Below are positions 9,032 to 16,073 of a stretch of DNA of 53,647 bases, piece by piece; the first letter of the stretch is position 1; every line of letters starts with the position of its first letter. Source of the DNA: Lachnospiraceae bacterium (lineage in GTDB: Bacteria; Bacillota; Clostridia; Lachnospirales; Lachnospiraceae); contig JAAUZC010000045.1 of assembly GCA_014804795.1 (NCBI GenBank), positions 1 through 53,647 of the forward strand, written 5' to 3'. The notes beneath the pieces were generated by a model. That model did not search any database. It saw only the letters and a list, made by a program, of their open reading frames with translations, and was not told the origin of the DNA. Position numbers and translations under genes: made by a program.

Positions 9032-10081
9032 CTATCTGTTACAGAACTGATACACTGTGCTGGACACATACTGTCTGTCCGGCCCGAATACCACATCAGG
9101 GAAATTCTCCTTATGGATAGAGTCAGGAAAGAACTGTGTCTCCAAAGCAAGACCGCATCTGTCATGGTATTTTACTCCTGACTTGCCGTCCTGATCTCCG
9201 AGAAAATTTCCGGCATAAAACTGAAGTCCCGGCAGCGTTGTATATACTTTCATCACTCTGCTGGTTCCCGGTGCCGTCACCTGCGCCACAAATTGCAGTT
9301 GTCCGTCCGCATCATCCAGTACCCAGTTATGATCGTATCCACCGGCCAGTTTAAGCTGCTCAAAATCCGCTCCGATTTCCTGCCCGATCTCTTTTTCTTC
9401 CGTAAAGTCCATGGGCGTTCCTTTTACCGGCGCGATCTCTCCCGTGGGAATAGAGCCTGCCGCGGCAGGAGTATAATGGGAGGCTTTCAGCCAGATCACA
9501 TGGTCTTCAATGCTTCCCCCGTCCTGTCCTCTCAAGTTAAAGTAACTGTGGTTTGTAGGATTTAAAACGGTCCGCTTATCGCTGATAAAATGATAATCTA
9601 TTCTTAATTCATTGTCCTGCGTCACGGTATAGATCATTTCCAGCTTTTTATTGCCCGGAAATCCCATAAGCCCGTCTTCATCCTGCAGCGTCATCTTAAT
9701 GCTGTTTTTTCCCTCTTCCACGTCGAATATTCTGGCGTGATAACCGTTTTCCTTATCGCTGTGCAGATTATTTCCGTTTTCATTTGCGGGAATCTCATAT
9801 ACGGCACCGTCAATTTCGAATTTTGCGCCGCCGATGCGATTCGCACTCGGGCCTACCGCCGCTCCCAAAAAACCGGGATTCTCATAATAGGGCTCCAAAG
9901 TATCATGTCCTAATACCACATCCGCCAGCTTTCCGTCTTTATCCGGCACCCACAGCTCCCGGACAATTCCGCCAAAATTCAGAATTTTGGCGCACATACC
10001 GTTTTCGTTCTCTATTCTGTATTCGTATATCGCCTTCCCGCTTTTTTTGTCTGTTCCTAAAACTTTTCTTGAAATACTCAA
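9032..10081 (-). CDS. galM: Aldose 1-epimerase (mutarotase)
   Basis: The 349-residue product belongs to the galactose mutarotase family, which interconverts alpha and beta anomers of aldoses in the cytoplasm. The catalytic acid His178 lies in NPTNHSYFNL and the catalytic base Glu314 in LALETQFFPDS. The substrate-binding GGYDHNWVLD segment is also present, and the length is normal. The start is a TTG, strongly supported by CAGGAG six bases upstream. The same leader contains GCGGAAC just before that site, a heptamer also seen ahead of ybaB, spmA and dnaX. No other galactose genes are near; it follows recR by about 43 bases. Confidence 0.92.
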   Translation of the reverse strand: MSISRKVLGTDKKSGKAIYEYRIENENGMCAKILNFGGIVRELWVPDKDGKLADVVLGHDTLEPYYENPGFLGAAVGPSANRIGGAKFEIDGAVYEIPANENGNNLHSDKENGYHARIFDVEEGKNSIKMTLQDEDGLMGFPGNKKLEMIYTVTQDNELRIDYHFISDKRTVLNPTNHSYFNLRGQDGGSIEDHVIWLKASHYTPAAAGSIPTGEIAPVKGTPMDFTEEKEIGQEIGADFEQLKLAGGYDHNWVLDDADGQLQFVAQVTAPGTSRVMKVYTTLPGLQFYAGNFLGDQDGKSGVKYHDRCGLALETQFFPDSIHKENFPDVVFGPDRQYVSSTVYQFCNR

Positions 10082-10124
10082 TTTTCTCTCCTGTTCCGCT
10101 CCTGCATCAGCCCGATATGCTGAC

Positions 10125-10721
10125 TCACAGTTCTATTCTGCCATCCAATGCCCGCAAAAGCGTTACTTCATCAATATTTTCCAGATCTCCGCCCACAGGT
10201 ACGCCGCTGGCGATCCTCGTCACTTTTATGCCCGCGGGCTTGATCAGTTTGCTTATATACATTGCGGTTGTCTCTCCCTCCAGGGACGAATTTGTGGCAA
10301 TGATCACTTCTTCTATATCATTTTCCAAACGCACCATCAATTCTTTTAATCGAATATCTCCGGGTCCGATTCCCAGCATCGGGGAAATGCAGCCGTGCAG
10401 CACATGATAGACCCCCTCATATTTTCCGGTCTTTTCATAAGCCGCCAGATCTCTGGGGTTTTCCACCACCATAATAAGTTTGTGATTCCTGTGGGGATTT
10501 TCACACACAGGGCAGCACTCCCTGTCCGTCAGGGTAAAGCATTCCTTACAGTAGCGCACATTGTTTCGGGCTTCCGTCAATGTCTTAGCCAGTCTTTCCA
10601 CCCGGTCTTTCGGCATGTTGATAATATAAAATGCCAACCGCCCCGCCGACTTTTCCCCGATTCCCGGCAGAGAAGCCAGTTCCTCAATCAATTTATTGAT
10701 ATTGCCGCTGTAAAGTTCCAT
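10125..10721 (-). CDS. recR: Recombination protein RecR
   Basis: The 198-residue protein has all the parts of RecR: an N-terminal helix-hairpin-helix (LASLPGIGEKSAGRLA), a four-cysteine zinc finger (CKECF and CCPVC around 58-73), a Toprim domain with an IIATNSSLEGETTA core, and a C-terminal Walker-like end. RecR acts with RecO and RecF to load RecA at gaps. The gene overlaps ybaB by one base and has GGAGG within the ybaB 3' end, the classical ybaB-recR coupling. Confidence 0.97.
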   Translation of the reverse strand: MELYSGNINKLIEELASLPGIGEKSAGRLAFYIINMPKDRVERLAKTLTEARNNVRYCKECFTLTDRECCPVCENPHRNHKLIMVVENPRDLAAYEKTGKYEGVYHVLHGCISPMLGIGPGDIRLKELMVRLENDIEEVIIATNSSLEGETTAMYISKLIKPAGIKVTRIASGVPVGGDLENIDEVTLLRALDGRIEL

Positions 10722-11062
10722 CAGAAAGGCAGACCTCCTGTCATCTTGCCCATCAGCTCGCCGTTCGCGGCATCCGCCTGTTTTAACGCTTCGTTTGCCG
10801 CTGCCATGATCATATCTTCCAGAGTTTCAATGTCTTCCGGATCTACGGCCTCTTCGGAAAGTTTTATCTTTGTAATCTCTTTTTTACCGGTCACGGTTAC
10901 TTCCACTGCACCGCCGCCCGCTTTTGCCGTAAATTCCTTTGTCTCCAGTTCCTTCTGGCTCTCCTCCAGCTGGCGCTGCATTCTCTGCGCCTGCTTCATC
11001 AGGTTGTTCATATTTCCCGGCATTCCCATCATACCGCCCGGATAACCGCCTCTCTTTGCCAT
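10721..11062 (-). CDS. ybaB: Nucleoid-associated protein, YbaB/EbfC family
   Basis: The 113-residue protein has the family hallmarks: a Gly/Met-rich start, a long helix (MNNLMKQAQRMQRQLEESQ), the beta-strand VEVTVTGKKEI and the EDLETLEDMI-like C-terminal helix. The family binds DNA as a dimer. It is one base from recR. Unusually, a flotillin gene separates it from dnaX, and a structured leader (11088-11176) precedes its AGGAGG. Confidence 0.95.
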   Translation of the reverse strand: MAKRGGYPGGMMGMPGNMNNLMKQAQRMQRQLEESQKELETKEFTAKAGGGAVEVTVTGKKEITKIKLSEEAVDPEDIETLEDMIMAAANEALKQADAANGELMGKMTGGLPF

Positions 11063-11087
11063 AACACTTCCTCCTAATTATAGTTCC

Positions 11088-11176
11088 GCATCAGGCTTTC
11101 CGGTATCATTAGTGGCAGAGAGATTTCCAGCCGCTCTCACGTCTGTAAATCCTCTGGTTACCGTCCAGCCTGATGC
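11088..11176 (-). ncRNA. Structured leader RNA upstream of ybaB (copy 1 of a two-copy motif)
   Basis: On the minus strand this element folds as one long arm. The closing stem has 10 bp (11167-11176 with 11088-11097), followed by a symmetric GGA/GAA purine loop (11164-11166, 11098-11100) and a 5-bp stem (11159-11163, 11101-11105). Next come a one-sided bulge starting CCAC (11106-11115), 5 bp, a single bulged U (11121) and 5 bp (11122-11126 with 11047+100 to 11051+100, i.e. 11147-11151). GCGGAACT and AGGAGG follow at once. The element upstream of spmA repeats this plan with different paired bases. It is not terminator-like, since there is no T tract. A cis-regulatory RNA is the best reading; I do not recognise a known riboswitch class. 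Confidence 0.65.
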
Positions 11177-11192
11177 TGTTTACAATAAATTG

Positions 11193-11221
11193 ATTCTACC
11201 TCAAAATCCCGTTTTCGTAAA
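11193..11221 (-). promoter_or_regulatory. Probable ybaB-recR promoter
   Basis: On the minus strand TTTACG (11216-11221), 17 bases, TAGAAT (11193-11198) lie between the flotillin stop and ybaB. The predicted start, near 11186, would place the structured element at the very 5' end of the ybaB-recR transcript. The -35 is only a 4/6 match. Confidence 0.5.
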
Positions 11222-11228
11222 CTATCGT

Positions 11229-12815
11229 TTATTTATCTGATTTCCCGGTTGACTCTGCAACCTTTGCTCCCGCAAATCCTGCCAGAACAGATCCGAGGTC
11301 AATACCCGTAGATTCTTTTAATCCGTCTGTCACCTGCGTCAGTGTTCCCATGATATCCTTCACTAGCTTTGCAGAATTTCCGTCGCCGTACATCGTGATC
11401 TTATCCACTTTCGCAAGAGGTTCCGCAATATTTCTGGCAATTTCGGGCATTGCTTTAAAGTACATCTCCAACACGGCGGCCTCGCCCATCTGCTTCATGG
11501 CTTCCGCTTTCTTTTCGATACCTTCCGCTTCTGCAAGTGCTTTCGCCCTGATCGCCTCCGCTTCCGCAAGACCCTTGCTGCGGATACCTTCTGCTTCCTG
11601 TTCCATCGCATATTTCTGTGCTTCGGCTGTTGCTTTCAGCGCTTCCGCTTCTTTTTCCCTCTCAAACTTATCCGCTTCCGCATTTTTCTGACGCTCAAAC
11701 AACTGTGCTTCGGATTTTCTCTGCGTCTCATACAACATTGCATCCGATTCCTGCTGCTTTGCATATTTTTCGGCCTCCGCCTGTTTCTTGACAGTCGCTT
11801 CCAGTGTACGTTCTGTCAGCTCTACTTCTTTTTCTTTTAGCGCAATGGCTTTTTCCTGTCTCGCGAGATTTGCGTCCGCGGTCGCAACTTCCACTGTCTT
11901 TCTTTCCGTCTCCTGCTGGATCTGATAGGCCGCATCCGCGATAGCTTTCTTGGTGTCGGCGTCTTTCTGTAATTCTGCTTTACGGATGGCCAGATCATTT
12001 TCTTTCTGGGCGATCAGTGTTTCGGCATTGATCTGTGCTTCTTTCGATTCTCTGTCCGCTTCCGCCTGAACCACAGCTTTTTCTTTTTGTGCCCTGGCCT
12101 TCGCATTGGCAATTTCAAGTTCCGAGCTTACCTGCGCATCATTTGATTCTCTTCTCGCCTGCGCCTGTGCTTTCGCAATTTCTTTTTCGCTTTCCGCCCT
12201 TGAAATAGCTGCATTTTTCTGAATCTTTACAATATTATCCACACCCAGATTTTCGATAACGCCATTCCCGTCCACGAAATTCTGGACATTAAAGCTTACG
12301 ATATCAAGCCCCATCGCGGCAAGATCAGGTTCCGCATTTTCTTTCACAAGATTTGCAAACTTCTGCCTGTCACTGACCATCTCCTCCAGATTCATCTTGC
12401 CGACAATTTCACGCATATTACCTTCCAGGACTTCTCTGGCAACCTGTGCAATATAATCTGTGGGTTTGTTCAGGAAATTCTGCGCTGCAAGTGCGAGACG
12501 TTCTTCGTTGTCACTGATTTTTACGTTTACAGCAGCATCAACTTTAATGTTGATGTAGTCTGCTGTGGGCACCGCACTTGATGTTTTTACATCAATAGGA
12601 ATCAACTGTAAGTTCAATTCATCTTTCTTTTCCAGAAAAGGAATCTTTATGCCCGCCTTACCGATCAAAACCTTCGGATGCTTTCTCAACCCGGAAATTA
12701 TGTAGGCAGTATCCGGAGATGCTTTTACATAACCGGATGCTAATATTATAATGACTATAATGACTGCTAAAACAGGTATGATCATTCCAAACATTCCCAA
12801 TAACATATTAAACAT
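11229..12815 (-). CDS. Flotillin family protein
   Basis: The 528-residue protein has an N-terminal membrane hairpin (about 8-28), an SPFH/band 7 domain (about 30-200) and a long Ala/Glu-rich coiled coil with AEA repeats (about 205-450), then a Gly-rich tail. Flotillins scaffold membrane microdomains and help assemble membrane complexes; they usually form large oligomers. AAGGAG precedes the ATG. It lies 24 bases downstream of dnaX and so interrupts the usual dnaX-ybaB-recR order. It does not have the NfeD partner often found beside flotillins. Confidence 0.93.
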   Translation of the reverse strand: MFNMLLGMFGMIIPVLAVIIVIIILASGYVKASPDTAYIISGLRKHPKVLIGKAGIKIPFLEKKDELNLQLIPIDVKTSSAVPTADYINIKVDAAVNVKISDNEERLALAAQNFLNKPTDYIAQVAREVLEGNMREIVGKMNLEEMVSDRQKFANLVKENAEPDLAAMGLDIVSFNVQNFVDGNGVIENLGVDNIVKIQKNAAISRAESEKEIAKAQAQARRESNDAQVSSELEIANAKARAQKEKAVVQAEADRESKEAQINAETLIAQKENDLAIRKAELQKDADTKKAIADAAYQIQQETERKTVEVATADANLARQEKAIALKEKEVELTERTLEATVKKQAEAEKYAKQQESDAMLYETQRKSEAQLFERQKNAEADKFEREKEAEALKATAEAQKYAMEQEAEGIRSKGLAEAEAIRAKALAEAEGIEKKAEAMKQMGEAAVLEMYFKAMPEIARNIAEPLAKVDKITMYGDGNSAKLVKDIMGTLTQVTDGLKESTGIDLGSVLAGFAGAKVAESTGKSDK

Positions 12816-12839
12816 AATCGTTTCTCCTTTTGTTATTTT

Positions 12840-14417
12840 TTACTCCTCTTCAATCTCCATATGGATCATGCCCAGATCAGGATATTTCATATCCGCCTCT
12901 CTCTCATCCGCCGCCAGCTCAAACCGTACTTCCACCCGTTTTTCGATCATATCGGATATGCTCTCTTCAAGCTCTGTCTTATGTTCCTCTGTGGAAAGCC
13001 AGTCATAATGCGTATTATCTGAAGTGACAAGCAGCAGCCTGTTCTCATTATCTACGCTCAGCCGTACATTCCTCAGATAAGATTTCATCGGCTGGCCGAT
13101 ATGATTGGTAATAGCGGGCCATCGCTCCACGACCTGTTTCACATCCTCCGGAATTGCGGCCGGAAGCGGCGCTTTTGTGACACTCATATCATTTCTTATC
13201 GTATTATTTTGCAGCTCACTCCCCACGGGCATTCCCGGCATATTCTGAACCGGTATCCCGTTTTCTACTTTCCGTTCCAGGGTTCGTATCCTGTCCGCCA
13301 GAGAATCCGTGTCGCTTTCCATCTGGGGTCTGCAAAGTTTGATGAGCGCCATCTCTATCATGATCCTTTTCTGTGCTGACAGACGAAGCTGCCCGGAAAG
13401 TTCCGAGAGAATCCTGATATAGCGCAGGATCGTTTCCATGTCTGTCATCCGGGCTTCTTCTTTTAACTTTTTCAGATTGTCGGAAGAAATATCGATCACA
13501 TCTTCCATTGCTCCGGTATCAGAAGTCCTGATCAGCAGAAGATTTCTGAGGTACCATGTAAAATCCGCCACGAACTGAACAAGTTCCCTTCCCTGCATGA
13601 TCATCTCTTCCAACAGTGAGATACAGCCCGCCGCATCCTGCGAAAGAGCGCTGCGCAGCAATCTGCTGAATACGTCAGTGTCCACCGCCCCCAACACTTC
13701 AAGAGCTTTATCATAGGTCAGTTCTTCTCCATAATAAAATGCAATGCACCGCTCCAACAAGCTTAACGCATCACGCATGGACCCGTCAGCGGTTTTTGCA
13801 ATATAGCGAAGCGCCTTATCCTGCACCTGCACGCCCTCTTTCTCCATCAGCTCCTGCAATCTTATGGTGATCGTCTCAATGGATATCCTTTTAAAATCAT
13901 ATCTCTGACAGCGGGACAATATCGTGATCGGTATCTTATGAACCTCTGTTGTCGCCAAAATAAAGATCACATAGGAGGGCGGCTCTTCCAAAGTTTTAAG
14001 CAGTGCATTAAATGCAGATGTAGAAAGCATATGAACTTCATCTATAATATAAACTTTATATTTCCCTTCAGCCGGAGAATAAGAGATATCTTCTACGATC
14101 TCCCGCACGTCATCCACGCCGTTGTTGGAAGCCGCATCCATCTCGATCACATTCATTCCTGCTCCGGAGAGAATGTTTTTACAGGAAGTACATTCCCCGC
14201 AAGGGCTGCCGTCTACAGGATTTTCGCAGTTTACCGCTCTTGCCAGAATCTTCGCAATGGTCGTCTTACCGGTTCCTCTTGTCCCTGTAAACAGATAGGC
14301 ATGCCCGATCCGGTCTGCCCTGATCTGGTTTTTCAGCGTTGTGACAATATGTTCCTGCCCTTTTACATCCTCAAAACAAAGGGGACGAAATTTACGGTAA
14401 AGCGCTGTATATGACAT
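12840..14417 (-). CDS. dnaX: DNA polymerase III subunit gamma/tau
   Basis: The 525-residue AAA+ clamp-loader subunit has Walker A GTRGTGKT (45-52), a four-cysteine zinc site (C64, C73, C76, C79), Walker B VYIIDEVHM (122-130), sensor 1 in FILATTE and the SRC motif in ILSRCQRYDF. It loads the sliding clamp and links the polymerase to the helicase. The C-terminal tau part is short (about 150 residues) and weakly conserved. TAGGAG precedes the ATG, and a GC-rich hairpin and GCGGAACT precede that. Confidence 0.97.
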   Translation of the reverse strand: MSYTALYRKFRPLCFEDVKGQEHIVTTLKNQIRADRIGHAYLFTGTRGTGKTTIAKILARAVNCENPVDGSPCGECTSCKNILSGAGMNVIEMDAASNNGVDDVREIVEDISYSPAEGKYKVYIIDEVHMLSTSAFNALLKTLEEPPSYVIFILATTEVHKIPITILSRCQRYDFKRISIETITIRLQELMEKEGVQVQDKALRYIAKTADGSMRDALSLLERCIAFYYGEELTYDKALEVLGAVDTDVFSRLLRSALSQDAAGCISLLEEMIMQGRELVQFVADFTWYLRNLLLIRTSDTGAMEDVIDISSDNLKKLKEEARMTDMETILRYIRILSELSGQLRLSAQKRIMIEMALIKLCRPQMESDTDSLADRIRTLERKVENGIPVQNMPGMPVGSELQNNTIRNDMSVTKAPLPAAIPEDVKQVVERWPAITNHIGQPMKSYLRNVRLSVDNENRLLLVTSDNTHYDWLSTEEHKTELEESISDMIEKRVEVRFELAADEREADMKYPDLGMIHMEIEEE

Positions 14418-14447
14418 CGATAGTTCTCCTATTCCAGTTCCGCTTTC

Positions 14448-14484
14448 AAAGTCCCGCGGCCGCTCTCGGCAGCTGCGGGACTTT
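14448..14484 (-). promoter_or_regulatory. GC-rich leader hairpin upstream of dnaX
   Basis: A perfect 10-bp stem (14475-14484 with 14448-14457) encloses a 17-base loop that can itself pair (GCCG/CGGC). On the minus strand GAAAGCGGAACTGG and TAGGAG follow, ahead of the dnaX start. It lacks a T tract, so it is a leader structure rather than a terminator. It shares only the GCGGAACT tail with the ybaB and spmA elements. Confidence 0.5.
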
Positions 14485-14547
14485 CTTTAACATAAGGGTG
14501 GCTTGCAAAGCGTGCCGACCGTTGTTTTTTCTTTATTTCATCAGGCT

Positions 14548-15621
14548 TTAGTCACCAAAGCTGATGCCTAACATTTTTGCTTCTCTGATAATATCAGAAT
14601 CCGGCGCAACCATTTTCAACTTTCCTGCTACATCTTCCAACGGAACTTTCACGATCTCACGGTTCCTGTAACCTACCATGAAGCCATACTCGCCATTTAA
14701 GATCAGACGGCCTGCTTCCGCGCCGAGACGGCTTGCAAATACACGGTCATACGGGCAGGGGCTTCCGCCTCTCTGTGTATGTCCGGGTACAGTAACACGT
14801 ACATCCAGACCGGACTTTTTCTGAATCTTTTCAGCGATCTCATAGGAAACGGACGGATATTTGTAGTTTGCCATTTTTTTCTTGTATTCTTTTTTCGAAA
14901 GCGCTGCGTCTTCTTTGGAGATAGCGCCTTCTGCCACCGCCAGAATCGTAAACTTACTGCCTCTTTCAGAACGTTTATTAATAGCCTCTACCACTTTATT
15001 AATATCATAGGGAATCTCAGGAATCAGAATAATATCCGCTCCGCCAGCCATACCGGCATTTAACGTCAGGTAGCCAACCTTATGTCCCATAACTTCCACG
15101 ATAAACACACGTCCATGGGAAGCTGCTGTAGTATGTATGCAGTCAATACAGTCCGTTGCGATATTCACTGCGCTCTGGAAACCGAAAGTCATATCTGTTC
15201 CCCAAAGGTCATTGTCGATCGTCTTTGGCAGTGTTACAACATTAAGGCCTTCCTCGCGAAGCATATTCGCTGTTTTATGGGTTCCGTTTCCGCCCAGAAT
15301 TACAAGACAGTCCAGGCGAAGCTTATAGTAGTTCTGCTTCATAGCTTCTACTTTATCCAGACCATTCTCATCCGGCTCCCTCATCAGTTTAAAGGGAGTC
15401 CTGGAACTGCCCAGAATGGTGCCGCCCTTTGTCAGAATACCGGAAAAGTCTGCACCTGTAAGCATTCTGAAATTTCCGTAGATCAGTCCTTTATACCCCT
15501 CTAAAAAGCCATAAATCTCCACAGGCTCTCCGCTGTAGGATAAACTTTTTACTACGCCCCTCATTGCCGCATTCAGCGCCTGACAATCTCCACCGCTGGT
15601 AAGCATACCGATTCGTTTCAT
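14548..15621 (-). CDS. 6-phosphofructokinase (phosphoryl donor uncertain)
   Basis: The 357-residue protein belongs to the PfkA family, which phosphorylates fructose 6-phosphate in glycolysis. The substrate motif PKTIDND (132-138) carries the catalytic Asp. Classical ATP enzymes have GGDG and PGTIDND, and pyrophosphate enzymes have GGDD and PKTIDND. Here the sequence is GGNGT (110-114) with PKTIDND, a mixed signature. The Gly after Asn favours ATP and the Lys favours pyrophosphate, so the donor cannot be read with confidence. The start at 15621 has AGGAGG upstream; an earlier in-frame ATG lies inside the leader. The gene has its own promoter and a structured leader. Confidence 0.9.
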   Translation of the reverse strand: MKRIGMLTSGGDCQALNAAMRGVVKSLSYSGEPVEIYGFLEGYKGLIYGNFRMLTGADFSGILTKGGTILGSSRTPFKLMREPDENGLDKVEAMKQNYYKLRLDCLVILGGNGTHKTANMLREEGLNVVTLPKTIDNDLWGTDMTFGFQSAVNIATDCIDCIHTTAASHGRVFIVEVMGHKVGYLTLNAGMAGGADIILIPEIPYDINKVVEAINKRSERGSKFTILAVAEGAISKEDAALSKKEYKKKMANYKYPSVSYEIAEKIQKKSGLDVRVTVPGHTQRGGSPCPYDRVFASRLGAEAGRLILNGEYGFMVGYRNREIVKVPLEDVAGKLKMVAPDSDIIREAKMLGISFGD

Positions 15622-15658
15622 ATGATTTCCTCCTCTTCCCGCAATATTTTTGCTCGTT

Positions 15659-15733
15659 AACTCATGGCCGCTATCGCGGCCTCCCCTGTCACTGCCGTTC
15701 CAGGGGCAAAGTGCTTCGCACTTCCCATGAGTT
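15659..15733 (-). promoter_or_regulatory. Multi-arm structured leader of the phosphofructokinase gene
   Basis: A 9-bp outer pairing (15725-15733 with 15659-15667) encloses three hairpins. These are AAGTGC/GCACTT with loop GAA, CCCCTG/CAGGGG with a 12-base loop, and GGCCGC/GCGGCC with loop GATA. The innermost bases of the outer pairing compete with the last hairpin. The predicted transcription start (about 15729) falls at its edge, so the outer stem may form only partly in RNA. No known riboswitch was recognised. Confidence 0.45.
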
Positions 15734-15735
15734 AC

Positions 15736-15764
15736 ATTATAGTATATTTTCCCTGCTATCACAA
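15736..15764 (-). promoter_or_regulatory. Promoter of the phosphofructokinase gene
   Basis: On the minus strand TTGTGA (15759-15764), 17 bases, TATAAT (15736-15741). The perfect -10 is convincing and the -35 matches at four of six positions. The 5' leader would be about 105 bases long. Confidence 0.7.
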
Positions 15765-15820
15765 GATTTTATTCTGCCGAAAAATCGGGGAATTTTTCGT
15801 GCAATATTTTTAAATATGAT

Positions 15821-15849
15821 TTGACTGTTTGGGATGAAACCGTTATAAT
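15821..15849 (+). promoter_or_regulatory. Promoter of tRNA-Ser
   Basis: TTGACT (15821-15826), a 17-base spacer and TATAAT (15844-15849) lie just upstream of the tRNA on the plus strand. This is a near-perfect sigma-A promoter, with its start a few bases before the mature tRNA 5' end. Confidence 0.85.
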
Positions 15850-15862
15850 GTTTACAGTTTAT

Positions 15863-15950
15863 GGAGATGTACCCAAGTGGCTGAAGGGTCCGCACTCGAA
15901 ATGCGGTAGGTCGGGCAACCGGCGCGAGAGTTCAAATCTCTCCATCTCCG
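15863..15950 (+). tRNA. tRNA-Ser (CGA)
   Basis: An 88-base class II tRNA. The acceptor stem pairs GGAGATG with CATCTCC, G is the discriminator base, and the anticodon loop reads CTCGAAA, giving anticodon CGA. It has a long variable arm (around GGTCGGGCAACCGGC) and a T-loop TTCAAAT. CCA is not encoded. It has its own promoter and terminator and is the only plus-strand gene in this part of the window. Confidence 0.96.
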
Positions 15951-15958
15951 TTATAGCA

Positions 15959-15998
15959 AGAAGACAGTCCCTTTACAGGGGCTGTCTTCTCAATTTAT
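15959..15998 (+). terminator. Terminator after tRNA-Ser
   Basis: A 13-bp stem with one G-U pair (15959-15971 with 15978-15990) and a 6-base loop is followed by CAATTTATTT on the plus strand. It lies 8 bases past the tRNA and ends the monocistronic transcript. Confidence 0.75.
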
Positions 15999-16073
15999 TT
16001 CTAACATTCAAGAAAAACAAATCTGTTAAAACTAACTCGTCCAAAAAGTATCCCGAACATACACAGCACCTTC

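Noticed and set aside
11088-11176. Known riboswitch (c-di-GMP, THF, SAM, TPP, guanidine)
   Set aside because: The conserved core bases of those classes are not present in the element, and the single-arm plan does not fit their junctions.
12840-14417. Programmed frameshift in dnaX giving a gamma form
   Set aside because: I saw no A6G-type slippery run with a following stem in the expected region.
14435-14484. dnaX leader hairpin as a third copy of the ybaB/spmA RNA motif
   Set aside because: It shares only the GCGGAACT tail; the GGA/GAA loop, the CCAC bulge and the bulged U are absent.
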